From: Taenia hydatigena
Lineage: Eukaryota > Platyhelminthes > Cestoda > Cyclophyllidea > Taeniidae
DNA: 64,000 bases
Direction of reading: 5' to 3'
Assembly: GCA_036345935.2 (NCBI GenBank)
Contig: JADWOT020000007.1
Span: 1,766,971 to 1,830,970 of the forward strand
Below, piece by piece: positions 46,290 to 58,150 of the stretch (position 1 is its first letter; the number at the start of each line of letters is the position of its first letter). The position numbers were made by a program, and so were the translations under genes. The notes beneath the pieces are model-generated. The model had not been told where the DNA came from. It ran no database searches and saw only the letters and a list, made by a program, of their open reading frames with translations.

Positions 46290-49257
46290 AACTTTAGTAC
46301 ATCAGCTACCCACTAGCCACGAGGGCGGGTAGGCGCGTGGTCAGTAGAGATGAAAGAAGAGGTAAAAAGAGCTTGTTGACTGGGAATTGGACACGCGTCG
46401 TCTAGGCGAAACTTGAGTTTGCTGAACACTAGCCCATCAATACGTTATCGCGCCACGCCGAGCCACCCATGCTGCATCGAAATTCACCACCCTCTTTCCA
46501 CCTTCATCAACCTTACCCAAACGCATGCACATATCCCCCAAGCACCAGACCCAAGAATGTGGTCACTGCAAAAGCATACGCAATCAACTTACTATGATAG
46601 ACTCCATGGTCACGAAGGTGGGCATGCATCCAGGCTACTATGATTGTGTCCTTCTTCCACCACTATGTCATGCGTCTTTAGTCTGTGATGCAAGTCGTAG
46701 TTGCGTCGATTGTCTACCAGCAGAGCAAGGAGGAGGAATGAGTGAGGGAAACGAGGGGACATACGACGGAGATATCGACTATCGCATCCATGAAGAGGGG
46801 CATGCGCAAGCACGTTGGTGAGAAGCTGCTTGCGGTGTGTTGGCCATTGGCCTGTATAGTATTGGCTTTTAACCTGATAGCCCTAAGATCAAGTACTTGT
46901 TCAGGTGCGTCTGCATCGCAGCCATTTTTTCACTTTTACCTTCTGCGTTTCATGCAATGGGCACTCGCCACTTAGTCATTGTCCGGCTTCTCGCTTGGCG
47001 TCCTACTGCCAAGCCGTGCAACAAATTACGGTAGACCATGGTAAATGTGCTAGTAGCTAAATAGCACTTGATTGTGAGAAGTTAAGCTTCGACATTTTAA
47101 ACGCGCAGTGGAAGACCACATCACGACCTGCAGAAAGGTAGCTAGCATATCAGCATGACTTAGTTACAACAAAGACATGCACTGTACCTATTTATTAAGA
47201 CATCTGCTACATTGTTGAGCTAAGACAAATATCTTAAGGCCAGCTGCATCAAATCACGATGCATCACATCACACTAAATAAAGTAGTTTTGCATTGTTGA
47301 CTGAAGTTGTGGTCACCCCTTTTCCCAGTTTGCATTGCCTATGCCACGTACCATTAGTAAAAGTCGTTACTCGATCGACTTGTAATTCGATTTAGTTTCA
47401 ACGTGAACGCATTAGCATGTGAGCATTGAATTCATAGACACAGTCACTTGAAAAGATTTGATAGGAAAGCCAAGAAAATTATACCATTTGACTAATCAAA
47501 TAGGCTTCTGTGGATAAAATACTTTAAACATTAAGCAGAGGGTACTTTCGATCCAACGTGGATCTTATTTGACGGTTTTCAACTGATTTTTAGGATGCAT
47601 TTTGGAATATTTTGATAGTTGGCGCTAGATCTTGCACATAATTTTTAAAATGTGCACATTGCACTTCGTTCCTTGAGCTGCCCAGCGCAGGTGAGCTGAA
47701 ACGTAATTGCTATTAGTTTGCACCAAGAGAATGATAATGTCTGAGGTTCGCCGCTTACAAAGCAGTAACATGCTTACTCACCATCAGCATGCAATTTTTA
47801 ATTTTTACCCAGGGTTTAAAGCCAGATCGATGCGTGGTAATCAGACAGTCCGCAATTGCATCAGCTCCCTTAAGTCGCTATTTCATGCAGGTTTAGGCAG
47901 GACTCTAGAGTAGTGGAGGACCCAAATGGTGGCATTACACCAATTTTCTATTGTCTTTTTCTTATTGCCGTGTAAATAAACAATCGTGCGCCTTTTCCAT
48001 GGCCGCGCATTTAAAAGCGAATCAATGCAGTTCTCCTTACTTTACCTGAATCGTGGACGTCACCATTCAATTGACCACGCAACTAAACAGAAATGCATTA
48101 AACTACCACACACCGTGAGCATCCATGTTGACGAATGCGTGTTGTGGTGTAATTGGTTAGTTAAAAGAGCTATCATGACCGCTCACAACGCACGTTTGCA
48201 GGATGGAATTGGCAGAGTATTCTGAAGAGGGGATAGAGCATTTTAAAGGTTCTGCATCATAATTCCTTTCTAATGTACGTGAATTCGCGCACGTACTCCT
48301 ACCCATAAAGCAATTATAATTAAATCATTAAAAAAAAAATTTCTTGACCCAATGCATTTTAAAAGTCTCGGGCCTAAAGTTAAATAAGTGGCAATTCAGG
48401 CATGCTGGAAACTTGTGAGCTTAATTTAAAATGCAATTCGCACCTGGTGCGCTGTCGAGCTGTCAACAATCTTGGATGAGCGTTAATTAGTCAGCCTTAG
48501 CTTACGGTCCTCCCACTCCCTCTTGTCAGCAATAAGGTTTTCTGGTGGATGGAAACAGAACTTGGCTCCATAGGTCCAGGTGCTCTCAGCTTAAAATACA
48601 CTTGCATTTTTTACGCTACACCTTCGAAGGAGTAGCTTGCACGAATAACCTACGAAACAGGATTGAAGACATTCTCGCTGCTGGCATTCCAACAACCCGA
48701 GAGCTCCACAAATCCGGACTTTAGCCACTTTCAAGTAAAAAAGTACTTAATGCCTCTCTACCTGATAAGTGTTCTACGAGCTGAAATGAGGCTATTAACA
48801 GAGAACGGCTGAAAAGAGTGAAAAATTATAAAATGCAAGCGACGCTATGAACGCATGGCCATGCAAGACGCCAGATGAGTAGGGGAACCTCAATAATCTT
48901 GAATAGGATTAGTTTTTTGTTTTAAATGATGCCTATCGTACACTAATAAACATCGTAGGTTAACCTTGCCAATTTCGGTGTAATCCCTCGCGCGCTTTTA
49001 TTTTCACAACTATGACATTGCTTTGTTTTGGCCAGAATCCATGGCCATTAATTTAAAAATGCAGCATCGACCATCGTCTCGTTGCAAAGCAAATGTAGCT
49101 TTGTCCAGCGAGCTACTGACTTATAACAATGTTATTAGAGGTAAAGCGTTTGAAAGAATAGATTAGCGCTTGCAATAACAACTTTTACTTTAATTGCCTC
49201 TTCTAAACAAGCTTTGAGTAACCTTACAATAAGCGTTTCCCTTCTTCCTTAGTTTAG
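46290..49257. other. About 3 kb with only weak coding candidates
   Basis: Candidates are 46525-46821 (+, 98 codons, Cys-containing, acidic end) and 47986-48225 (+), where ESMQFSLLYLNRGRHHSIDH could end at the good donor ACC|GTGAGC at about 48115. Neither has a confirmed partner. Confidence 0.25.
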
Positions 49258-49446
49258 ATATGTGTGATGAACGTTTTCATTTATGAGACTAACTACTTCA
49301 CTGAAGTAAATACGTTTATAAGGCGTCAGACGATGATTCCGTGTAGCACTCCCAAACCAGAGGAGCGAATTAGCCTTTTCGAATTCCTGATGTCAAGCGA
49401 AATCGTCTTTACCAATGATGGGCGATTGTTGAACCGTGTAGATTGA
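49258..49446 (+). CDS. Probable exon, unknown
   Basis: A long pyrimidine tract and acceptor (CCCTTCTTCCTTAGTTTAG) open into NVFIYETNYFTEVNTFIRR and PEERISLFEFLMSSEIVF, ending in TGA 49444. Possible earlier donors are GAA|GTAAAT and CGT|GTAGAT. An in-frame TAG just before 49258 fixes the acceptor. Not recognised. Confidence 0.35.
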   Translation: MCVMNVFIYETNYFTEVNTFIRRQTMIPCSTPKPEERISLFEFLMSSEIVFTNDGRLLNRVD

Positions 49447-49694
49447 GGTTAGGGTAGTTTGCTCTCTTTGAATGGAATTTCGTGGTTTGATCCACACGAT
49501 CATTAAGTATTAAATTTACCAGTGGCAGTTTAAAGAAGAACTTTTCATTGCGCATCCGTTGCGCTTACGCACGTAGACACACCTGCACTACTGACCTTTT
49601 TGATGATAGAGTAGTAGATTATTCCAAAAGAACGGAATGTAAATGACTTCTCGGACTGCATGGGCTACTTAACGAACCCTTCGCGATTACACAG

Positions 49695-49949
49695 GGAGTG
49701 TCTGACGGTCATCTTAGAACCCCTTGTGTCTCACCAAACACTACTTCAATCATTGTGAACGCGACGAAGGATAAGTTAAGGAAGATGGATTATCTCGTGC
49801 GCGCCATCCAGAAAAGATGCAATAAATGCAAATTTAACGTGCCCACAGGAGAGAATCACTATTCCATCCCTGACTGTCGGGCATATTTCTGCATAAGCGT
49901 GCTATGTGAAGTGCTGGATGTAGACATTATAAGCGGTTTATTGTGCTGA
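49695..49949 (+). CDS. Probable exon, Cys-rich
   Basis: Acceptor CGATTACACAG leads into 84 open codons in phase 0 with NTTSIIVNATKDKLRKMDY, RCNKCKFNVPTGENHYSI and YFCISVLCEVLDVD, then TGA. The donor could be GAT|GTAGAC at about 49921. Two potential N-glycosylation sites and several cysteines suggest an extracellular segment. It may belong to one gene with the exons on either side, but the phases do not prove this. Confidence 0.35.
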   Translation, partial: GVSDGHLRTPCVSPNTTSIIVNATKDKLRKMDYLVRAIQKRCNKCKFNVPTGENHYSIPDCRAYFCISVLCEVLDVDIISGLLC

Positions 49950-50035
49950 TTTGGGGCGAATAGCCCTTAGTCCCTGTTAAAGGTTCTTAATAAGAGGGGT
50001 CGTGGCGCTGATTATGTGTCTTGCCATATTTAAAG

Positions 50036-50225
50036 ACCCCAATTATTGATTACATCCGAAACACCCCTGCCCACTTATCGCAGAACATTGCTAGATAGGG
50101 AATCATACATTCCTGTCGAGTTAATAGACGAGGCTTTGTCCACCCAATTTAAATTTTGCATAAGGCGTGCACTTGGTACCTTTACAAATCGCGATCATGG
50201 GAGTCAACAACTACCATTTTCTTTT
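50036..50225 (+). CDS. Probable internal exon, unknown
   Basis: Acceptor TCTTGCCATATTTAAAG and strong donor TTTT|GTAAGC bracket 63 codons: PQLLITSETPLPTYRRTLLD, SYIPVELIDEALSTQFKF and RALGTFTNRDHGSQQLPF. It ends in phase 0. The frame stays open to 50513, but the later part reads like intron. Not recognised. Confidence 0.45.
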
Positions 50226-50513
50226 GTAAGCTATCGTGTTGTTCTTGGTGCCAATGAGACGGCAAGCGCTGCCTTCTACGCTAGGATGTATGGGTGTGTG
50301 AGGTGGGGAGAGTGGTTACCGTGTGCATGTGTGCAAGCGGGCTCATGCATGTGGGACCATACCTTTGCGCATTCTTCAGCATACTTCTCAACAACAATCC
50401 TATTCATCACTTGCCGAACCAAAAAAGATCCTCATTTTTTTCTCTTTATTGAGCTAGTTAATGCAAATCATATTGCTGAATATTTAAAGCCAGTTAGTGT
50501 TATAAATTACTAG

Positions 50514-52127
50514 CAAACGACCACCACAGTTTATTCATGAAATCATCAATGCTGAGATTCTATAAAATACTCATTTTGTCATTGCAGGATCTGATTTAAG
50601 TGTCACTTTGCTAGCTTCAAAATCTGTACTTAAACGTGATTTGTAGTTCTCAGATGCATTATGCCTGCTTAACCTGAATCGAAGCGTTGTTAGCCAGAAC
50701 TGGTTTGTCATTTTTGACGCTTGCTTGCCCACTTGGCAAAATTACACTCTTGATTATAGAGACGGCACCATATAAATGCACAGATAACTTTGCGAAGACC
50801 CATGAGTTTGACAAAGGCAGCTATACCTAACGCTTTGTAGGGGTTTTGTAGCCCTTGTCTGCCCACACGTCCTAATCGCCAAATCCAGATAGCTGCGAAG
50901 GGAAACCACGTGTTTTGATGTAAATCCACCTTTGCACTTGTCGGCCTTGTGAGCAAGTTAATTTGCTACCTTCCTTAATGCCATCAATACCATGTGTCTA
51001 GTTTATGCTGATGGATTACATAATCCAGCAAGCCAATGCTCTGCATGGCTACAAACGTGACCATAATCTATGGATTTTAGCTGCCTTAAGCAATAGTAAA
51101 TCATGGCATAACCTAGAATAGCAACATAACTCTGCGAAGCAGTTTGTTATGGGAAAATAGATCAAACATTTTGGGAACTTAATGCGCCTATAGAATTCAC
51201 TACATGGCCCTTTTTTCAAATCAATTTTCTGACACAGCAGATTGAACAATGTAATTACCGTATGCACAGTTGCTCATCTGTGTCAGCGTTGGCTCACTCA
51301 GGCTTACGAAGGTAGACTGTTTAGCATTGTGGATTCGGTTGTTTTCATCTTAACCATTGCCTACTCAACGACTGTATTCCTAGCACAAGCCATCAACAAA
51401 ATTCTATAAATTATGGCGAGTGTTTGTCTTGCTGCTTCTGCAATCCAACCTCACTATGCGTGTACATGCGGTAGACAATGCGTTGGCGAAGGCAAGGGGA
51501 GTAAAGTAAGGTGGGTTGCTTACATCTCTCTGCGTGAAAAACCATAAGTGACGTCATTGCGAAGCGGAGAGATACGAACTCATGCGAGGAGACTGGGACG
51601 GATTAGTAGTCCATCGCCTTAAGTACTTAACTACCGCTTAGCATCCGGTCGCCTTCAGTCTGCTTCATCAACCTTGTTCTCACCATCTTATCACGTTCTC
51701 ATAACCTGAATATCTGCTCACCTCCAAAGTCGAGTCAACCGACTGCTTTACCGTCTCACTTATTAAAACAAGCCTCACCATCTTCGAGATGTTACACATC
51801 GCTGCACAGACATCGAGTAGGTAAATTTAAAATCAAATGCAAGTGTTTACTGAATAACCCTCCAAATTGCAGGCAGAGATTAAATGGACTATTGAGACAA
51901 ATGCGACTAATGTTCAAGTTCCGTAGAAAGGCATCGTTGATTCACTTGGGCTTGCTCTGCATGCACTTGTCATTATTCACCCACTCTAGCAATCTTTTGC
52001 GCTGACTCTTGTCTATAACTTTGCTAGTGTCCCAACGACGTTATTCCTGTTATCACCGCTCCTACTCTGCCGATACTTCCTATGCCCTATCTCCTTCTAC
52101 TTCTTACCTCGCCTCCTCTTCAACGCA
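50514..52127. other. Stretch with one tRNA-like remnant and no supported exon
   Basis: Apart from the tRNA-Ser-like sequence at 51560-51640, only unsupported frames are seen. 51990-52130 is pyrimidine-rich. Confidence 0.35.
51560..51640 (-). pseudogene. tRNA-Ser(ACT)-like sequence
   Basis: The minus strand carries GGCGATGGACTACTAATCC, the characteristic tRNA-Ser anticodon arm, here with anticodon ACT. Six of seven acceptor pairs (TAAGCGG/CCGCTTC) and a long variable arm are kept. The D arm lacks GG, and the T arm appears one base short with a weak stem. Probably a pseudogene or SINE head. Confidence 0.45.
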
Positions 52128-52656
52128 GTTTCTAAGACAGATTACTTACCCAAAAAAGGTTTACGTTGGCTTTGGCACAAGAGTGCGGTACTAATAAGAC
52201 TAATGATTTATTTACGCAAAGTGAGCACCTGGAAGGTTGAGCTGGTCAAAGCCATTTCAAATAAACTGTGAGTTTAATTGTGCTTAAATGGTTTGAGTTT
52301 ATTAAGGAGCATAACGAGACGCATTAAATAAGTACTATTGAAAATGACGGGCAAATAAGAAGGAGTGCACACACCAACGACAGAGCTACTTTTACGATAT
52401 GACTGCGTTGAAGGTGCACTCCTTCTTATTTGCCCGTCATTTTCAATAGTACTTATTTAATGCGTCTCGTTATGCTCCTTAATAAACTCAAACCATTTAA
52501 GCACAATTAAACTCACAGTTTATTTGAAATGGCTTTGACCAGCTTAACCTTCCAGGTGCTCACTTTGCGTAAATAAATCATTAGTCTTATTAGTACCGCA
52601 CTCTTGTGCCAAAACCAACGTAAACCTTTTTTGGGTAAGTAATCTGTCTTAGAAAC
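52128..52656. repeat. Near-perfect 243-bp inverted repeat with 43-bp spacer
   Basis: The left arm 52128-52370 and right arm 52414-52656 are equal in length, have no gaps, and differ at two positions only (C/T near 52170 and G/A near 52260 of the left arm). The spacer is 52371-52413. The similarity stops abruptly at both outer ends. The single-stranded form would fold into a very stable hairpin. A recent inverted duplication, a foldback or MITE-like element, or an assembly or amplification chimera could explain it. Confidence 0.95.
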
Positions 52657-53160
52657 GCCGCTTGGTTTTCTGCACTTTTATTTAACCTCTTTTGTATTTT
52701 ATGCTGCTCAAACAAATAGTTACGTTTCATTTAACAAAGGACAACTCATAAAAGAGAATCAGATAAAATTCTGCATTGATTTAATCATACCATGGTCAAA
52801 TACTTTAAGGGATTGGAAAATTCTAACCAACCAACCAACCAGTTGGACCTTGGTTTGTAATGGTGTTCTGCAGAGAATGCAAGAATGCGTTTTTGAGGGC
52901 TAAATAAGAAGCGAAGGCGTGCTTTTAAGATACACATACGATGGCGCGAATTAAGGATGCAAGGCTTCGTTACGGCATCGCTTGTTAAAATGTTCAGAGG
53001 ATAATGAATTTGAAAAAGAATTTGTTGAAAGCAGATTAAATTTAACTTTGCGACGAGGTGCTTTTAAGGCATTATAGTGTGCAACCTTACTCGTCAAGAT
53101 GACGAGGCAGACATGAGGCACGGTACTGCTTATGCTGACTACTTCCTATTACCTAAGTAG
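52657..53160. other. Spacer, no feature recognised
   Basis: It contains a short CCAA run (52827-52841) and otherwise nothing recognisable. Confidence 0.35.
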
Positions 53161-53629
53161 GGCCGTATTACACAACAATCTTTCTTTCGGTGGAGGAAAA
53201 TAAGTACGAATGGGATCGTCATGACCAGTTATACGGCATTAGCCGAAGGACTTAAAATTTCGCCACAGTATAGTAAAACATACTGTTCCACACCAACCCG
53301 TCCCCGCATTCGTGTGAGCGGCTACATTGCTGCAGAGTACGTCAACGCATTTGCTCTGCGAAAACAATCCGAGTCACACAGGATGTAAGCATCAAAATTC
53401 GAATTGTTATTTTATGAATATTCGACTTCGCAGGGTCCAAGTGGAAGAGTGTAGAACAGCAACAATAAAAGATGATAGAGTGTAAGGTGCCGATCAAGAG
53501 GCTAAAGACGTAGAGTGGGATGCTTGGTTTTCTGTACTATAGAAGGCTAAACACAAGCCAAAGGCACACCCACAACTGGATTGCACTACCAATGAATCGT
53601 CAGATATCGAAGTCGTTAGCAGCAATTAA
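53161..53629 (+). CDS. Three linked exon-like segments of an unknown gene
   Basis: Segment 1 (53161-53384) follows a strong acceptor (CTTCCTATTACCTAAGTAG). It has 74 codons (TSYTALAEGLKISPQYSKTY, RIRVSGYIAAEYVNAFALRK) and ends at AT|GTAAGC in phase 2. Segment 2 starts at 53434 after GACTTCGCAG with the one base required and reads VQVEECRTATIKDDR. It then ends at GT|GTAAGG (phase 2) or AGA|GTGTAA (phase 0). Segment 3 starts at 53543 after TTTTCTGTACTATAG. The phase 0 choice gives a hydrophilic tail (KAKHKPKAHPQLDCTTNESS) ending in TAA at 53627; the phase 2 choice gives a different 40-residue tail. Between segments 2 and 3 the frame also reads ADQEAKDVEWDAWFSVL between two stops, so a decayed contiguous ORF is the alternative. 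Confidence 0.4.
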
Positions 53630-55484
53630 CTTCCACATTGTTTCAGTATTGCTACTTCGATGAGGCTGCATTCGCTACAAATGCGATATCTGTAGCCATT
53701 CTGAAACTCCTTGCACATTAAGCAACACTGCTACAGAAGCACTTAGTAAACAATGTGGAGAGAGGCGGTGGTGCCATGAGGAGAAATGTAGCTGAAGTAG
53801 TAGCGGCAGAAGTTGGAAACTAATATAGGAGTCATTTGAAAGTCACCAAAGACTGCTTCATACATGTGTTAAGGGCGGTTTGTATCAGTTCTATAAATGA
53901 CGGAAGAGCATGTGTTTCCCTCTCTACCACATCCTGGAATGTCAATGAAGATCGTTTATCGCTCAACTTTTAAATGCAGAAAATGACAACTGTGCCCGAC
54001 TTAAGGGGATGGAGAACAGACGGTCTGAATAAGATATCAGGTTTTGTACTATAAATTGCACCTACTGCAAATCCACTTTTGTTGTGCACAGCCCCTATGT
54101 TGTAGAGTAGCGGTTGGGAAGAAGGGGAATGCTTTAGATATTTACTTTGGAATTTTATGCAACTAGCGGCATATACGGTAAGCTCTTAAGACCTAAATCA
54201 CTTTGGACAAGTAAAAGAACGAACTAAGTACTGGTCGGGCTGCTAAACACATTCATTAAAGCTGCGTGACCTGAAGGCTGAGATACAAGCCGAAGGCGTG
54301 ATCTCCTCCCATACAGGCTACGGTTCATACATCAACTGAGTTTTCACTATTCAGAATGCTTGCAGACTTTAAATTTGAAATGCCTTTCAATACCTTCCTA
54401 ACAAGTATTGAATACGCAACTATCTAAGAGAGCTCTCGGCATCGCACAGGGACGCTTATAAATGTCTTACCTCAGACTGAGCAGGGCCAATGTCTATGAG
54501 AAGGCAATCCCACACATAAATACAGGTCGTGCCGTAAATTTCACCTCCCTTGGAGCAAAGACGTGCTTTGAGTAGTGAAGATTCCCTCACTCACGTACTA
54601 CCTTGTCTACAGTGCGTAACGCCGAACCTAGCTAATAACCATTCACCACAACAGGATGCGACCTTACAAGGGTATACCACTAGTGGGACACGAGAGTTAG
54701 GTTTATGCTCTGGCAAAAGTAGAAAATCACCCATGGTAAATTTAGGGACAGCTTATAAGGATGGCACTAGACAGGGCTGGTAAAGGGCGGAAGGCTATGT
54801 AATTTTTATGCTGTTTTGAATGTAACATTGGGCCTAAAAGCGGGCAAGCAAAAGAAATCTTGCGATAGACGAGTAGTTTAGAATGTTTGAAAGAAAGGAG
54901 GGCCTTAGTATCCCGATCTCCAAATCCGTACTAGTTTTCAATGACCGCAATTAATCAACTTGAGTCAATTAAATCGTCCTGTTTGTTGAAAGGCTATAAA
55001 GGACTGAGTGGAAAGGATAAGCGGCGAACATGCTACTTACAAAGTTACCAAATGTTGTTCTTCAAATTCATCTATCATATTTAAAATAGGCCTAACACCT
55101 CATTTTCATACAATTACTATTGCATACATGCACAAAATATACTATTTTGATGGGTGTGACACCCTCCTTGTTTACCTGCCTTCCTTTTCTGCTACTTCGA
55201 GACCAAAAGGACTAGGTCTATTGTAGCATATTTATTGCTTTGGAATAAATTAGAGGCTGCAGAGACGCAAGAGGAGAGTAGTGCTATACACCTACCCGCT
55301 TTGATGCAATTAGGTTTCCCCTGCGGCACGGGGCTGCAAATGTAGCCCATCCTGTTTCAACTTTGAATACAGATGCTCTGTCCCACTATTATGTCTTTCC
55401 TCTTCAAAGAAGTGTAATGATACCACACCGATGGTAGCGGAAAGCGAATTCTATCTTAAAGGTAATCCATCCTGATTTCTACTG
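53630..55484. other. Stretch with one weak ORF
   Basis: 54550-54783 (+) is a 77-codon frame with mixed composition and no splice support. Otherwise nothing was recognised. Confidence 0.3.
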
Positions 55485-55567
55485 TTAAGGCAAAAGGAGT
55501 GCATACGTTAGGAATGGGTGAACCACTGACGACCCATAACATAGTGACTGCAAACAACTTCGTCTAC

Positions 55568-55675
55568 CTTCGGCAGCCATCCAACATCCATGTTCGGCCA
55601 GCAGGCTATTAACAGCCGAGGCGACACTAGTCGTGAAGCGTGATACAGATTCGCTATCGAGTTTCCTTGCCACAC
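55568..55675 (-). CDS. Possible 36-codon internal exon, minus strand
   Basis: A strong minus-strand acceptor (GGAGTTTTACGCAG) and donor AAG|GTAGAC bracket exactly 36 codons, phase 0 to 0: VWQGNSIANLYHASRLVSPR and LLIACWPNMDVGWLPK. A second frame over the same bases is open for 90 codons (55485-55757), so the frame choice is uncertain. Confidence 0.35.
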
Positions 55676-55757
55676 CTGCGTAAAACTCCGACAATGTGAA
55701 CGTGAGTGAGACCCTATTCCTATAGAACAGTGTTAGATTCCATACTCTGTATCGCAA

Positions 55758-56734
55758 CTATGACTTTGGGTGCATCTTCCAGCGTCTAGCTATAGACGCA
55801 CGTAATAGTCAGCGAAATTCCGCATCCCTGGGCCTAATTCTAAATCGGATGAATTTCCAAATCATTCGAAGCACTACGATGCATAGGTGGCGACTTGGTA
55901 AGCTGTCTCTTTAGTGGCATGACGTTCGGTGACTGGAACGAGTCGCTAGTGGGTGCTTCTAATTCAATTCTGGATTCGTTATTATGCTCAACATGGAAGG
56001 TTAGTTAAGTCTCGGCTTAGGTAATGCGCACTTGATTGATCCATTTGTATTGACCCAATGGTTTGAACTCTAATCTACGTCAAAAGTCCCAGTCCTTTTT
56101 TGTAGGCCATATGCAGATATTCAGCCTGGTTATCATTGTATCATCCTAAAACTCCCTTGAAGGTAAAGGAAAGCGCAACACCAGGGCAGAATATGCATTC
56201 AATATAACAGAGGGAGTAGAGCTGTTGGCGTGGCCCGAAGGTCAGTCCACGTCGGTCAAGCAATATGGCCAGCTCTGTCACTGAGACCGAAACGCACAGT
56301 CCGAAAAACCAAGTATCACAACTATATCTCCTTTTGTCTTAAAGGGTGCATCGGGATGCCACATTGGCAAGCATCGTTTTGTTTTCATTTTCTCCATCCA
56401 AAATTTTCGTTTTACGTTGTTGTTTAACGAATTAGTATCCTTAAATAAGCATTTGTTCTGTTTTGAATAATAGCCTTTATAATTGCAATTAAAAGTTGCT
56501 CTCATAAATTTTTAGGCACCAACTGTAAGCAAACATGTCATGTTTGTTACATGGTATCCTAAATATAGATGCACTAAAATTTATGCAGATTTGTCCTTTG
56601 TGCAAATATTTCCTAAAATGATTTTAATTCTTCGTGGATTCGATTTAAGTCATCTTTAGGTCGTCGTTTAGTGCATTTTTTGTCTGCAGCTATGCAGTGC
56701 TTTCCACTGATCACAGTAAAGTTAAGACATCGTA
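55758..56734. other. Stretch without a supported gene
   Basis: Frames at 56230-56427 (+) and 56278-56505 (-) are unsupported. Confidence 0.3.
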
Positions 56735-57336
56735 TAAAGAGGTGTGAGCTGTTCAAAGAGACAAGAAGGAAATACCAAAATATTTGCCCTTCCTAGCCTT
56801 GGTAATGATGATATGGAACTGGGGATGCATGTGAAGCTGCTTGCTCTTTCGTTGCATCAGATTAGCTTCGATAATAATCGAACCTTTCTTTAAAAATCAC
56901 TTGGTGAATTGCTTGAGTGTGTTAGGGTTTCATTTACACTTTTCTATGTCATTTTACAATCGCATTGTGACACTTGTGTCATTAAAGTTTGCTCTATCAT
57001 TTATTTAGGCAAATTCTGCCGTGCTTATGGGATCTATTGCGGATACAGTCGCAGCGGCTTCTGCAAGAGTACTTGAGCACGCTTCTTTCTACCAATAGAT
57101 TAAACCGCATCCTCTGCATCATCAGCAAGCGTGATTCGAACAATCACAAGCTAAAGTAGCAAATATTCCGCTGCAAACAGTGCTTAGGTGTGCAGTCCAA
57201 ATCGCTATTAAACTGGACGTCGATCCGCTGATTTGATTGGTAACTTTATCTCAGAACTTCATCATTTGGTTCCGCGTTCTTTAACACTATGGCGCTGCTG
57301 CTGGCCGAGGGAGCATACTCGATGTTGAGAAGTGAG
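56735..57336 (+). CDS. Linked exons of an unknown, helix-rich protein
   Basis: The best pair is 57009-57155 and 57255-57336. The first follows TTTGCTCTATCATTTATTTAG and reads a Leu-rich helical stretch (QILPCLWDLLRIQSQRLLQE, YLSTLLSTNRLNRILCII) to AAA|GTAGCA in phase 2. The second follows TAACTTTATCTCAG with the single base needed and reads TSSFGSAFFNTMALLLAEGA to a donor, GAG|GTACAT, in phase 0. Upstream, 56735-56890 has a frame reading GNDDMELGMHVKLLALSLHQ that may be a further exon, but its phase does not match. The first exon is also open in another frame (KFCRAYGIYCGYSRSGFCKS). Amphipathic Leu-rich helices suggest an armadillo- or HEAT-like fold, but that is a guess. Confidence 0.4.
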
Positions 57337-58150
57337 GTACATTAACCACGTCGTAGCTCGTGCAACTATCCTGCCTCCAATTAAACGGTCTTAACTCTAA
57401 TTCATATCGGTAGTTAATGCACCGCGCATCGGTGCATCAACTGGGCATATCCTAGCATGTACACTTATGACTAGGAAGCCTGTCGCCCTTGTGCTCCTTT
57501 CTTGTTGTCTTCCAAACCTGAAGAAAGTTGTCTTTCATTCTGAAACCTGTGCCACTTTAGACCAAATATGATCGAATAAATCTGCCAGACATTTGGTCAG
57601 GTCATTCGGCAGTTGTTATTGCGTCTATGAAGGCGAGAACAAATGATACAAATGGCACTTAATTGTTCAAATTAAACTCTGTTTAATACTTTTAGCAAAA
57701 CCATCAAGCTTTGTGCATTTATCGTCATCAGAAAAGGCTTCATGGGATGATAGCTTCTAAAACGCTCATAGCCGGGGTGTTTAGCCAAGATGCAGGGTTA
57801 TGGTAACTACCTCAAAGGCAATGCACTAGTCATATCGGCGTTTGCATCCTCGCTGCCACAATGATGTGGTGACCTCTAATTGGCTCCTCTCCCTTCTTCA
57901 GTCGTAGTAGTAATTATTCGTAGTCCCGTTACCCTCTTGCCAAGAGGCTAATAGGTGGTTGTCGAGCTGTAGTTTTAAAAGGAAAATGCGCATTTTCGTG
58001 GACTGGTTATTTAGTTAGTAGAATTCGAGTAGAGAGGCGAGCAAAGATGGGGATCTGTTACTTTTTCTCTTTGTAGATTTTCCTGCCCGGTGGCCTATTT
58101 TTCTGTTTATTAACCTACTTGACGGTCATTAGTTCCATCTCTCAAGCTCA
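57337..58150. other. Stretch without a supported gene
   Basis: An acceptor near 57410 leads to only 13 codons. Nothing else was recognised. Confidence 0.3.

Noticed and set aside
57126..57147. GTGATTCGAACAATCAC resembling a tRNA T arm on the minus strand
   Set aside because: The pairing gives a simple hairpin with the wrong loop register, and no other tRNA parts are present.
56735..57336. Joining the 56735 frame to the 57009 exon
   Set aside because: No donor in the required phase 2 was found, so the link is left open rather than forced.
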